A DNA stretch of 64,000 nt from Zoroaster sp. YZ-2022 (lineage: Eukaryota > Echinodermata > Asteroidea > Forcipulatida > Zoroasteridae): the NCBI GenBank assembly GCA_029582265.1, contig CM055823.1, positions 1,860,001 through 1,924,000 of the forward strand. Reading direction: 5' to 3'. How positions within the stretch are numbered: the first letter of the stretch is position 1; each line of letters opens with the position of its first letter. The position numbers and the translations under genes are program-made. The notes beneath the pieces were generated by a model that saw only the letters and a list, made by a program, of their open reading frames with translations, ran no database searches and was not told the origin of the DNA. Shown one piece after another: positions 52,902-64,000 of the stretch.

Positions 52902-53258
52902 CCGGGCCGTAGCAAGTGTGGTGGGGGGGGGGGGGGGGCGGCCCCCACCAATAATAAGTCGGCATTTAGAGCCTCAGATGGCGAATGAATAATCAAAGCT
53001 ACTAGTAGATCAAGGGTTGGTCCAGAATAAAGTTTCAGTCGGCAAACCTAGAGCTATGTGTTTGCTGACTGCAAATGTATCGTGTTTCTGTAAGATTTGC
53101 CAAGTTGTTTGTTATCAGTTGTTTTTACTTTGTAATACACTGTATTTCCAGCACGAAAAGAGCTGAGGTTTCACCAGGTGGTACAGTCCCCCCCCCCCCG
53201 ATGTCAGTCGACAAATTGGCTTCCCCACCCCAAACAAAATGCCTTCGCTACGCCCCTG
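52902..53258. mobile_element. hAT-like MITE, 357 bp, older
   Basis: CATCCCAC and CATCCCTC (one mismatch) flank the insert at 52,894-52,901 and 53,259-53,266. The ends are CCGGGCCGTAGC and GCTACGCCCCTG, inverted with mismatches. It contains G and C runs near 52,921-52,938 and 53,190. Confidence 0.75.
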
Positions 53259-53515
53259 CATCCCTCCCTCCTCCCCAACACACACTACGAAAGTATAATA
53301 AAGAAAAAAACATTTCATGCAACCTTTTTGATTCTGAAAATAATACTTTCGGCTACCAGCAGTCGTCCGTCTAATGTTAACGACTGAAACAAAAAATCTT
53401 AATAATTGTGTTGTATATATACCTTGTATTGCAAAGTTTTCCACTATTATTTTGATGCCACATTTAATAATTGTTTGCCTGTGTTCTGAGAACGTTTCAT
53501 CATCTATAATAGCTC

Positions 53516-53748
53516 ACACTCTTCAAACTAAACTTGTTGAATCAACTATATAAGCGTTCGGCGAGTGACAACACTCACCGAAATTCATCTCGAAGAATGT
53601 GTTGAATATACCACAAAGTCAATTAGGATTAAGTCTAACTTTATCATTTTTAATTCAACACTTTTAAAAGTTAAATCAACTTTTATAAAGAGTTGTCACT
53701 GACCGAACTCTTAAAAATGTTGATTCAACATTTTAGATTTAAGAGTGC
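53516..53748. mobile_element. ACACTCTTMAAA-ended MITE (family D), copy 1
   Basis: Ends ACACTCTTCAAACTAAA and the near-complement TTTTAGATTTAAGAGTG are inverted. Inside are GGCGAGTGACAACACTCACC and TTGAATCAAC motifs also found at 57.1-57.8 and 58.36-58.58 kb. Confidence 0.65.
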
Positions 53749-53964
53749 ACGAATTATGTATGGAGGACTTATTTTTGCCACTCACGCCACACATTGTGAT
53801 GAGCGTTCTTCACACACCAAATCCAACAAACATTTCAAAACGAATAATCGTATTATATGACAAACAATTTTAGATACAACTTTATATAGGTTTTAAGTGT
53901 AACTGACAGAAAAAAATGACATTTTGAGAGACCCTGAAGCAAACTCACCGATTTCCTAAAATAT

Positions 53965-54370
53965 AATGGAGACGTCGCTGACTAGAGCTGCTGTATCGTC
54001 AGATCTTGATCGACTAGTGATATCACGGGATAAAATGTAGGTCCTTAAATAGTCCCTGGAACCACTTGCCGGAACTATACTGATAATCCACTCTATTATA
54101 ATAATGAATAGTGACGTATAGCGGACTAAAGTTATTGTGTCGTCCGGCAAGTATAGAGTAGTGATATCACTGGATAAAATATAGGCCCATTAAATAGTCC
54201 CTGGAACCACTTGCCGGAACTATACTGATGATGAACTCTAACTGTAAAGTAATAATGAATGATGACGTCACAGACTAGAGCGATATAGGCCTACTTATCG
54301 CTTCAAAATAATGTTAACCCGTGATCGTACTAGTCCCTGGGATCGGACCATTTGACGGAACCTTTATAAT
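53965..54370. repeat. Three diverged ~150-bp tandem units
   Basis: TAGTCCCTGGAACCACTTGC and GGAACTATACTGATRAT recur near 54,050 and 54,195, with a third weaker unit near 54,330. Confidence 0.65.
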
Positions 54371-54479
54371 AAATGTTGATCTTGAAGTTAAGATAGCTTT
54401 CAAATCTGTAACTCTCACATTGTTTGGTTACACATTAACATTTCTGAATTGATAAATAACATACAAACGAAAAGATTGT

Positions 54480-55579
54480 ATGGTGTTTTTTCAACATCAT
54501 AAAGCAATCAACTTTGACATGATTTTGCATGGGTATGCCACTTGGACCCACTCTCTACCGTCCCCTGACCCACCCCCATCCCCAATCGAACGCCGTACCA
54601 AACCATTCCGACAACATACCAAACTTAGCAGATCCAACACCAAGCTCTCTGGATGGACTATTTAACCCATACTGAACCGGTGACATAAGCGGCAGAGAGA
54701 CGAAGCACAACTCTCACATACCGACTGATCTTTTTCAAGACCAACACAAATTCCACCGGTCTTTTTCAGGACTACAACAACTTCAAAAAGGAGTGGTCAC
54801 ATGCTACTGTCAAACCTACCATCTAATAAATAATACAATACAAATATAAGTGTATATTATTTAAAACCAAGTTAATAACTGACAATGGCAAAACGGAAAC
54901 TAACGAAAAGAGCAAAAAGTTCACAATCGAAACAGAAAACAAAACGGTTTTCACATGAACGCTTTACTAAAACCAAACTAAATAACACTATAATAAATAC
55001 CCCAATTGCAGAACAAATTGAACAGTTTATTACAAACCTATCTAGAGCAAAACTATCTCAAATTAAAAAAATGATCTCGGAAAAGAAATCTCGTTCCAAC
55101 CACCTTATACTTGACCAACCCGTTCAACCCTTTCGAGTGACATCAACATTTTCCAGAGAAGATTGAAAATTACATACATATAATGCATAACAAACCATCC
55201 AAAACTCATCCGTCCAAACTACTATTCACTTGGCATCCCAAAACAACACATGAGTCCAACACTCGAAAACTGCTTGGAAGCCTCAAAATATGAACCATGA
55301 GATTTCAAAACATAATCCGTCCATTAATTTAATAACATAGATGTGAAACAAGCAGTATATAAACATAATGGCAAAATCACTTATTCAAAATGGACAAACT
55401 CACTCGAACACAAAATTAGTCTGTGGGCTGGAGGGGTCTACCGTGTACCCCCCATAACCCACCACCACCGATATTTTTGTGTTCCTTTGGATGTCCTAAA
55501 CACGAAAAAATATGTTAACATTGAAAATTTTGGGTTGCACTATCTGTTCTGGCCCACTATTGTTTACCCGTATAAATGA
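54480..55579 (+). CDS. Cluster of small unassigned frames
   Basis: Three plus-strand frames follow each other: 54,480 (61 aa), 54,885 (93 aa, very basic, ATGGCAAAACGG start) and 55,343 (78 aa). The 93-aa frame reads like a small basic protein (KRKLTKRAKSSQSKQKTK, then EQIEQFITNLSRAKLSQIKK, a possible amphipathic helix). I recognise no family. They may be parts of a decayed mobile element or chance. Confidence 0.2.
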
Positions 55580-56025
55580 GCTTATGCTGATAATTCTTAG
55601 CACTAGGGGTGGAAGAAGATCAAACATCTCGCCATTACTCCATCATGTATTCACCTATTATCATGTAACTTGGTACAATTAATGTTCAGTCATATGTCGT
55701 CATGATGACGTCATCGGTTCTCGTAAAAACGACCGGTAGAGGGCGCTATAATTGTACGTATTTTATGCATATTTTAATTATTGGGATTTTCAGAAAATAT
55801 CTCGTTATAAATCATTTAGTTTTTATTGTTGCCACCAAGGACAAAAAATTAATTAATTTATGCCTTAAATGGGTTTGTCTATGTCTAATGTAACCAAAAA
55901 AATGTGTTAACTTAGAATTTTTTTGGATTTTCTATCTCTAGGGGCACTTTTTTATCCCCCATGGTATTAAGCTTAGTTGGACGTCCATATCACTACATAT
56001 TGAATAATCCTTTATTTCTCAAACA

Positions 56026-56243
56026 TATGGTGTTCTATAATGGACACCTACGCGGCGACTTTTTTTTTACGTGGCGACTTTTTGTTTTTGGATGGCGACT
56101 TTTTGTTTTTGGACGGCGACTTTTTTTTGTTAAACAAAAAGTCGCCGTCCAAAAACAAAAAGTCGCCGCTAAAACAAAAGTCGCTGCGTAAATAAAAATC
56201 GCCGCGTAAAACGTCGCGTAGGTCTCCATTATAGAACACCATA
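56026..56243. mobile_element. Foldback element with internal GGCGACTTTTTG repeats, 218 bp
   Basis: The outer arms TATGGTGTTCTATAATGGA and the complement ending 56,243 pair. Within each arm the unit GGCGACTTTTTGTTTTTGGA is repeated two to four times. The palindrome is nearly complete around 56,134. Confidence 0.85.
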
Positions 56244-56734
56244 CGATAAGCACAAGAGCGAGATTTTTTAAATTGTGACGGTTATATTATACGCTTCCAT
56301 ACTTTTGAGAATTAATTAATTATTAGATTTTGCTTCCTACTAAAAGCTAATAACTTTAATTACAAAGAACTTGATGTCGGTATCTTTATCATAGAAACTG
56401 TAATTAATGGGGAATTACTTTCCAAACATAAATTATTCGTCACTTCATGAAAACGCAAAAACAAGACCCCGCGTGCAGAGAGATTCCTCACTTCGTGAAA
56501 ATGCCAATACCGGTGTATAATTATAGGTCACACGATTACGTCACTTCGTGTTGGTACTGTTGCCTGTGTTAATGTTACAAGGGCTTTTTGTTTTCCATAG
56601 TAGACCTTAGGCTTTTCTGAATTTGAGACAAAAAAGGGTTCGAACAATGATTTTTTGTTCAAATGTATTGTTTAGCTATTACCATGATTATATACTGTCA
56701 AACTCAGCCTGGCACAATTATGTTTTACATGTAT
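56244..56734. other. Unassigned DNA
   Basis: No gene. It contains TCACTTCATGAAAACGC and TCACTTCGTGAAAATGCC, motifs akin to the inverted ones at 51.2-51.7 kb. Confidence 0.35.
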
Positions 56735-57099
56735 AGAACTTCCGTGAGTAAAGCCAGACAGTATTATCCAATAACTCAAAAAAGTGGGTTGAACGTAGTA
56801 ATATGAATATGAAAAGTGTATTGAGTTTACATATGAAAGGGGAGTACGATGTTGCTAAGTACAGTTCGTTATGCTCCAAAGGTTCCTTGTCAACATATTT
56901 TATAGAAAGTTGAACTTGTATGATGTTGCCTGCCATCACTGAGAGTTAGTACCAACCTGTTGTATGTATTTCATCTTGACACCCCTTTTATATCAGACAA
57001 GATTGTGTATAATTGTAGTGGATTCACTCCACAAATGAAGATACACCTTAAATTATACGAATCTAAAACTATGACCAAATTTATATAACATTTAATTGG

Positions 57100-57772
57100 T
57101 ACACTCTTAAAACTAAAGTATTGAATCAACATTTTAAAGGGTTCGGTGAGTGACAACTCTCTTTATAAAGTTGAATTTAACTTTTAAAAGTGTTGAATTA
57201 ACATTAATAAAGTTATACTTAACTTGACTGTGTTAATTCAACATTTTCTTTGAGTTGAATTTAACTATATAAGTGTTGTCACTCACCGACTCTATGGTAG
57301 ATTCAACACTTTCTGTGAGTTGAATTTAACTATATAAGTGTTGTCACTCACCGACTCTATGGTAGATTCAACACTTTCTGTGAGTTGAATTTAACTATAT
57401 AAGTGTTGTCACCCACCGACTCTATGGTAGATTCAACACTTTCTTTGAGTTGAATTTAACTTGTCACTCACCGACGCTATGGTAGGTTCAACACTTTCTG
57501 TGAGTTGAATTTAACTATATAAGTGTTGTCACCCACCGACTCTATGGTAGATTCAACACTTTCTGTGAGTTGAATTTAACTATATAAGTGTTGTCACTCA
57601 CCGACTCTATGGTAGATTCAACACTTTCTGTGAGTTGAATTTAACTATATAAGTGTTGTCACCCGCCGACTCTATGGTAGATTCAACACTTTCTTTGAGT
57701 TGAATTTAACTATATAAGTGTTGTCACCCACCGACTCTATGGTAGATTCAACACTTTAGTTTTAAGAGTGTA
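57100..57772. mobile_element. Family D MITE, copy 2, with internal minisatellite
   Basis: TACACTCTTAAAACTAAAGT and its exact complement form the ends. Inside, a ~65-bp unit (GATTCAACACTTTCTGTGAG, GTTGTCACTCACCGACTCTA) is repeated about eight times. Confidence 0.85.
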
Positions 57773-57988
57773 TACGCATTGTGATTATATCAAAGTTTGA
57801 ACAATTCTGTGCATTCAGCCTATACGCATAACGTCATATCTAACTTCCGTGAGTAAAGCCAGACAGTATTGTCCAATAACTCAATAGTAATATGAATATG
57901 AAAAGTGTATTGAGTTTACATATGAAAGGGGAACATGACGTTGCATGTAGTTCTAATATGCGCCAAAAAGTTTCTTTGTCAAGAACTT

Positions 57989-58208
57989 GTATGAGGCTGC
58001 CTGCCGTACACAGTGTGAGGCTGCCTGCCGTACACAGTGTGAGGCTGCCTGCCGTACACAGTGTGAGGCTGCCTGCCGTACACAGTGTGAGGCTGCCTGC
58101 CGTACACAGTGTGAGGCTGCCTGCCGTACACAGTGTGAGGCTGCCTGCCGTACACAGTGTGAGGCTGCCTGCCGTACACAGTATGAGGCTGCCTGTCGTA
58201 CACAGTTA
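57989..58208. repeat. 24-bp minisatellite, nine copies
   Basis: GAGGCTGCCTGCCGTACACA plus GTGT is repeated nine times. The next segmental copy (58,794-58,817) has a single unit. Because 24 is a multiple of three, several frames stay open on both strands; these are not evidence of genes. Confidence 0.95.
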
Positions 58209-58357
58209 GAACCAACCTGCTGTACATTTCATCCTGACACACCTTTTTATATTTCTATGTTGCGTGTATGTTGTAGTGGATTCACTCCACAAATGAAGAT
58301 ACACATTAAATTATACGAATCTAAAACTATGACCAAATTTATATAACATTTAATTGG

Positions 58358-58578
58358 TAGACTCTTAAAACTAAAGTATTGAATCAACATTTTAAAGGGT
58401 TCGGTGAGTGACAACTCTTTATAAAGTTGAATTTAACTTTTAAAAGTGTTGAATTAACATTAATAAAGTTACTTAACTTGACTGTGTTAATTCAACACTT
58501 TCTTTGAGTTGAATTTAACAATTTAAGTGTCACCCACCGACTCTATGGTAGATTCAACACTTTAGTTTTAAGAGTGTA
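58358..58578. mobile_element. Family D MITE, copy 3, unexpanded
   Basis: The same ends and flanking context as copy 2, but the internal 65-bp unit occurs only about once. Confidence 0.8.
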
Positions 58579-59549
58579 CGCATTGTGATTATATCAAAGT
58601 TTGAACAATTTTGTGCATTCAGCCTATATACATAACGTCATACTTCCGTGAGTAAAGCCAGACAGTACTGTCCAATAACTCAATAGTAATATGAATATGA
58701 AAAGTGTATTGAGTTTACATATCAAAGGGGAACATGACGTTGCAGTTCGATATGTGCCAAAGGTTTCTTTATCAACATTTAGTTGAACTTGTATGAGGCT
58801 GCCTGCCGTACACAGTTAGAACCAACCTGCTGTGTATTTCATCACGACACACCCTTTTTATATCAGACAAGATTGCGTGTACATGTATAATTGTAGTGGA
58901 TTCACGACTAAGTGTTTGTGTAAATTGCGTATAGTAAGTTCTTCCCCTTACAATCATTCTCATTCCTTCTTCTCAGTAAATTAACCAAACGAGTCACTAC
59001 AGATATTACCAAAACCATGAAGTATGGCAACAAAAGTCTGACCTCAAATCTATCTACAACCAAAAACACAGAAATAGTTCGAATATACCAAAGGAAATCC
59101 CAAACTTAAAAGGATTAAATTCACGCAAGTGACACCAATGCAGAAGTTCTTAAAAATGTGTCACCCGTATTTTTTGCTGTTTTGACGGCAGTTTCCGATT
59201 TTGTTTTTATCGGATCATTGCTATTTTACCCGAGAAAATTACACGAAATTACTGGAGGGTTATGTCACATTAAAAGAACAATTAAATGACTAGGTAAGTA
59301 AGTACATCAATACATCTTGAAATAACATTTTGCATCAGACTTTTTCGACAAATCTCTTCTTACAAATTCATTTATCACAGACTCGGCGAAGCCAAGCCCG
59401 GATCACTATAGGAACAAAACAGGGCGAGCAGTGACAGTATAACAAATACCGGTAGGGGACAACACGGGCATAGTTTCTGGGATTCCTCCATGAATTATGA
59501 AGGAAACACCAATAATGAAGCAGAGTGTTTGTTAAATAATGGCACTTAC

Positions 59550-59700
59550 CATTAAATAGAGAAGCCGATCCAGGAGAAGAGGATGCAAGGAATCGAGGCA
59601 ACCAGGAACCAACAAGAAACAGCAACCTCTGAAATGAAAGTTTCGCTGCTGTGAAATGATTGTGAGTCGACCAGCGCCCCACTCTTAAATAATTATATCA
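59550..59700 (-). other. Possible minus-strand exon with strong donor
   Basis: TTTAATG|GTAAGTGCC on the minus strand is an excellent donor. Upstream is an AT-rich TATA-like sequence near 59,690. The 104-codon frame that crosses the donor has no family resemblance. It could be a first exon of an unseen transcript. Confidence 0.2.
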
Positions 59701-60179
59701 CCCCAGAACGCGTACGTTACCATGGTTCTGGTTTCAAATGAGTTAACAAATTCAAAAGTTTAAGGACAACCATTCTATGGGAAAGCGCAAAACGAATTTG
59801 AATAATAACATAAACTTGTCTAAGCCCGCATATATATGTATTACATCATGAAAATTGTGTTCAATACCATACATAGACCGGCGTCAGATACAAGATATGA
59901 GACAATGGACATTGGTGTAAGTCTAATGTCAAACGTATTAATGTGAATAAATAATATGAAAAATGGATTGAGTTTGCATGTGAAAGGAAAGCATATAATG
60001 TGTGTAGGTGGAAGCTGTTCAAGTGCGCTAATGGTTCCTCTGTAAACACCTATAGTTGTACTCTTGTACCAGACTGACTCGCATCAATACAGAGTTAATA
60101 CCACTCTGCTGTATATAACATTCTGATATACTTTTGTGTTACATTTTGATGTCATAGCAGACATAGATGTCGTGTATCA

Positions 60180-61300
60180 GTGAACAAGATTCACAAATAT
60201 AAAACGTTCGTTTGTCACTTTTCTGGACCGTATTTCAAGTTGCATTTTCTGTCCCTTCACTTACTGTTATCCTCATCTCTTCTTCTGAGTATAACGCTGA
60301 GTATAATGACGATTTTACAAATCATCTTTTACAGAAATACTCAAATATATCATACGAGTTTTAAATAGCATAATATAATACTATAGAAAACTAAATAAGA
60401 TCGGTCATTAGGCCTACCCCCTACTGGTCAAAACAATGTATGCAGTACCGGTATCACACCAATCCAGATACATCCCCGCCCACCCTTTCCAGTTATGAAA
60501 ACTCGGTCACGCCACCTGCATAAAAGTCAAACACTTGACCAGCGTAGTAGCAGTTATCATGGAGAGGCTTATCATGACCCTATTGGTTTATCCACACTGT
60601 TTTATTGACAGCTGGATCAGTGTAGGCTATTGTTGATTGGAGACCAGAAACCAGAGACTTGTTTAGCCTTATGTGTATTTCGATATATTTTTGTTCGGGA
60701 ATTATACGGCCAGCGTAATAAGTCACTCACTTGTATTGAGACTGTAATGGTTTTGGTAATTTAATTGCACACATTTGTTAAGTTAATTACACTATTTGAA
60801 AGTCTGGCACAGCGACGGCACCATATTGTCACTGGGTGTTATCCGACCGACTTCCACGGTGGAGTGTTGCTGTGTGTCTGTAAACTTGACGAATTTGTTA
60901 TTATTAAAATTACTTGTTTTGATCACTATGAATGTGTTTAAAATGTGAATATAGGGTTCCCATTGCTATCGTAGCCCTGAATGGACATCACAAATCCTAA
61001 ATATCTTCGCCTATATATTTGTGATGTAAACAAATAATAAGTACATGCAGTTCGTTCTGCGTCAAAGGTTACTTTGTCAACATCCATCAATAGAGAGTTA
61101 GTTCCAAAATTTCAAGGGACCGTCCCGTTTTTTTTACCAAATTGTCCCGCGTAACCTTTGACACCTCCCTGGGATGGCTCTTTGTCCCGTATTTTAAGTA
61201 TTTGTTCCCAGGTCCACAAAAGCGTGTATCTATAGAAAGTTGAACTTGTAAGGCTATCAGGCTGCCTAACATCAGTTCATACCGCAAAAAGTGTCGTAGT
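60180..61300. other. Unassigned DNA
   Basis: No gene or array recognised. GGGACCGTCCCG and TTGTCCCG motifs near 61,115-61,210 may be part of an old repeat. Confidence 0.35.
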
Positions 61301-62310
61301 CACCTAAGGGTTTCCCGATTGGGGCATATGTTCCTCATTGGGAGAAGAGGGTTTCAATCGGGATAAAAAGTATCTCCCAAACGGGATAGTACAATAGAAG
61401 ATGTCGTTGGCATCTATAAGGGTTTCCTGATTGGGGCATATATTGGTATCCTCATTGGGATAAGAGGGTTTCAATCGGGATAAAAAGTATCTCCCAAACG
61501 GGATAGTACAATAGAAGCTGTCGTTGGCATCTAAGGGTTTCCCGATTGGGGCATATACTGGTATCCTCATTGGGAGAAGAGGGTTTCAATCGAGATAAAA
61601 GTATCTCCCAAACGGGATAGTACAATAGAAGCTGTCGTTGGCATCTAAGGGTTTCCCGATTGGGGCATATACTGGTATCCTCATTGGGAGAAGAGGGTTT
61701 CAATCGCGATAAAAAGTATCTCCCAAACGGGAGAGTACAATAGAAGCTGTCGTTGGCATCTAAGGGTTTATTTCCCGATTGGGGTATATATTGGTATCCT
61801 CATTGGGAGAAGAGGGTTTCAATCGGGATAAAAAGTATCTCCCAATCGGGATAGTACAATAGAAGCTGTCGTTGGCATCTAAGGGTTTCCCGATTGGGGC
61901 ATATACTGGTATCCTCATTGGGAGAAGAGGGTTTCAATCGAGATAAAAGTATCTCCCAAACGGGATAGTACAATAGAAGCTGTCGTTGGCATCTAAGGGT
62001 TTCCCGATTGGGGCATATATTGGTATCCTCATTGGGAGAAGAGGGTTTCAATCGAGATAAAAGTATCTCCCAAACGGGATAGTACAATAGAAGCTGTCGT
62101 TGGCATCTAAGGGTTTCCCAATTGGGGCATATACTGGTATCCTCATTGGGAGAAGAGGGTTTCAATCGAGATAAAAGTATCTCCCAAACGGGATAGTACA
62201 ATAGAAGCTGTCGTTGGCATCTAAGGGTTTCCCAATTGGGGCATATACTGGTATCCTCATTGGGAGAAGAGGGTTTCAATGCGATAAAAAGTATCTCCCA
62301 ATCGGGATTA
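61300..62310. repeat. ~117-bp tandem array, nine copies
   Basis: CCTCATTGGGAGAAGAGGGT recurs about every 112-119 bases from 61,331 to 62,257, each unit with AGTATCTCCCAAACGGGATA and GCTGTCGTTGGCATCTAAGG. Related units lie at 46.15-46.38 kb. Minus-strand frames simply follow the repeat. Confidence 0.95.
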
Positions 62311-63656
62311 TAGTTCATAGTCGACCCTCGTCGTGATCGTTATACCCCGTGTTGTATATATTGTACAAACAATAATTCATGAACCATGAATAAACATTAA
62401 CAATTGCACAACTTTCTATGTGACAGTTTCCATTGGTAGTTTCTACCTCTAACCTAACTTCTCCAGGTCCATATTCCCAGTTACGGTTAATCCTAAATGT
62501 ACAGAATCTCTTCTTTCTCAGAAATGTGAGTACATATGTATGGGGCCTATGATACGATTTTCTATTATTAAGACTAAATTATAATTTTTTAAATATCAAT
62601 GCCTACAACTATATACAGGACTTTATATGATTTACTTTTTGCCAATCACAATCTTCAAAACTATCTACATATTGGGTTTTGTATTCACGTTTGCTTTATT
62701 GTATGAGTTGATAAGGATTCCTGGTCATTTGTATGTAAATACTGCACAGTAGATAATATGAGAATAAACATTGATTCTACATGTCTTAATTATTACCATG
62801 ATTTTACTGTCATTCAAACGCAGTTTACATAATGTATTACGTGTAGAACTTGCATTACGTGTAGAACGTGTTAAACGCGAGTCAAGCCAGACAGTATTGT
62901 CCATCAGACTAAATATGTGAACAAAGTGAGTACAAACCAAGTGTTTAGATGTGTTTGGATTCTATAAACAGCATTTTTACAGTGAAGCTCCAGTACATGC
63001 CCCCCCCCCCCACCCAGATTGCAAAAACTGTGGTGTTAAAAAGTACACCATCGGTGTTTATATCAGAGATCGAAGAAGAAGGCAAGAAAACCCAAACTTT
63101 GTCCTTTAAATTAGACAAATTTGTTTAATTGTTTTAAATTAAGTCAAGGGAGAATTTTCCCCCATTCTTCTAAATTAGATAAATTTGTTTTAATTAGCTT
63201 AAATTAAGGGAGAAATTTTCTCCTTCCTTTAAAATTTGGACATTTCTTGTTTTCTTCGTCTTAAAACTTTGTTTAATTAGCTTAAAATTAAGTCTAAGGA
63301 GAAATGTTTCTCCTTCCTTTAAATTTAGACATTTCTTGTTTTCTTCAAACTTTGTTTAAACTGATTCACTCCTTTTATTTGTAATTTCTGTAACAAGTGT
63401 ATATTTTATTTATAAGAATAAAATATTTAAAAACATTATTACTAGGCAACTAGCACAATATAAACACTATGGAAGAATAAAGTGACATCACTAGTGTTAT
63501 TTTAACACCTCAGTTTTTGCATGCAGGGCATGCCATGATATACACTCTAAAAAGCGTGTTAGCAATTAAACATTACTAACCAGTTTAAACATGTCAAATT
63601 CCTAAACACTAAGAAAGTTGGTATTTAATTTCTAAACGGAAAATATTAATTGCTAA
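62311..63656. other. AT-rich DNA with short internal repeats
   Basis: Contains a piece of the segmental repeat (62,870-62,900), a C run (63,001-63,011), a ~90-bp internal repeat (TTAATTAGCTTAAA, GGAGAAATGTTTCTCC) at 63,090-63,360 and the ACACC repeat end near 63,480. No gene. Confidence 0.5.
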
Positions 63657-63743
63657 GGCCATGTTTTTTTAATAACTTGGATTACGGAATCGCCGCTCGA
63701 AAAAATCGCGTTTCTGAAAAAAATTAAAAAAATTCAAATTTTT

Positions 63744-63778
<35 letters not shown>

Positions 63779-64000
63779 ACAACACTTACAACAGTGCCAC
63801 CGATCGCGTACAAAACACCATCGTGTACAAAACAATACTTTTAGATCACATTTTCTTCAAATACAACAAGATCCCTACAATACATGTACAGTAAATTAGT
63901 ACATGTACCGTGAGCCAGTGAACGGAGAAAAAAATCGCGGCCGATGTATGATGGAAACCAGACCAATGTTATGCATTCACGTACAAAAGTGCGAGTCCGT
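63657..64000. mobile_element. Harbinger-like element, copy 2, cut by window end
   Basis: Nearly identical to 38,020-38,371, starting GGCCATGTTTTTTTAATAAC after a TAA. The main difference is the length of the A run. The 3' part lies beyond the window. Confidence 0.85.

Larger units (their letters stand above)
56735..60180. repeat. Tandem segmental duplication, about four copies
   Basis: CTTCCGTGAGTAAAGCCAGACAG, followed by ATATGAATATGAAAAGTGTATTGAG, recurs at about 56,738, 57,843 and 58,645, with a diverged copy near 59,940 and an isolated piece near 62,880. The first two full units each contain a family D element. No protein is encoded that I recognise. Confidence 0.85.

Noticed and set aside
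57892..58346. Cys-rich repeat protein (EAACRTQC)n of 119 aa and its opposite-strand partner
   Set aside because: Frames stay open on both strands because the minisatellite period is 24; the paralogous segments lack the frames.
59368..59682. 104-aa minus-strand frame with hydrophobic stretches as a membrane protein
   Set aside because: It crosses an excellent splice donor at 59,550 and has no recognisable family; kept only as a possible noncoding exon.
61304..62318. Minus-strand frames of 83-172 aa with repeated KPSSPNEDTSICPN
   Set aside because: Direct product of the ~117-bp tandem array; unit indels shift the frame.

Overview
This is AT-rich, repeat-dense, intron-containing DNA from an animal, most likely a marine invertebrate deuterostome (lancelet, acorn worm or echinoderm; I cannot decide which). 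The pointers are a Death-NACHT-LRR immune receptor gene with many phase-1 introns, a DIRS-type retroelement, a tRNA-derived SINE, many hAT/Harbinger/mariner-like miniature elements and large intronic satellites. Bases 1-368 are an assembly gap. There are no bacterial-style operons, and most open frames are chance or repeat-derived.

Layout. 0.4-2.6 kb: a decayed DIRS-like retrotransposon (gag, reverse transcriptase). 3.03-5.04 kb: a 2-kb non-autonomous hAT-like insertion, followed by a foldback element. 6.4-8.75 kb: a decayed multi-exon gene whose 5' part looks like the zinc-binding and RING N-terminal region of RAG1, joined to a different conserved block; it resembles the N-RAG-TP class of mobile genes. 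9.2-17.3 kb: dispersed repeats, a SINE and the long copy of an unclassified element. 18.27-21.90 kb: a complete-looking DNA transposon with very long (about 0.74-0.82 kb) terminal inverted repeats around a broken transposase gene. 22.1-24.0 kb: further copies of the same dispersed repeats, one carrying a hAT-like miniature element.

25.2-47.9 kb (minus strand): the one gene that looks intact, a Death-NACHT-LRR (NLR-type) receptor. I join nine coding exons from 46,026 down to 27,526; every junction is phase 1 and the total is 3,642 bases (1,213 residues). A two-exon linker module is tandemly triplicated near its 5' end. The 10.5-kb intron between the Death and NACHT exons holds a broken NACHT pseudo-exon, a family-B polymerase-related fragment, an 18-unit 188-bp satellite, a Harbinger-like element and a 79-bp array with a mariner-like insertion.

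48.6-64.0 kb: no convincing gene. It consists of a dispersed repeat, large palindromes, a 28-bp array with higher-order structure, hAT miniature elements, three copies of a CACTCTTAA-ended element, a tandem segmental duplication in which two different minisatellites have expanded, a ~117-bp array, and a second copy of the Harbinger-like element cut by the window edge.

The two most interesting items are the RAG1-N-terminus-like mobile gene and the phase-1 exon-module triplication in the NLR gene.
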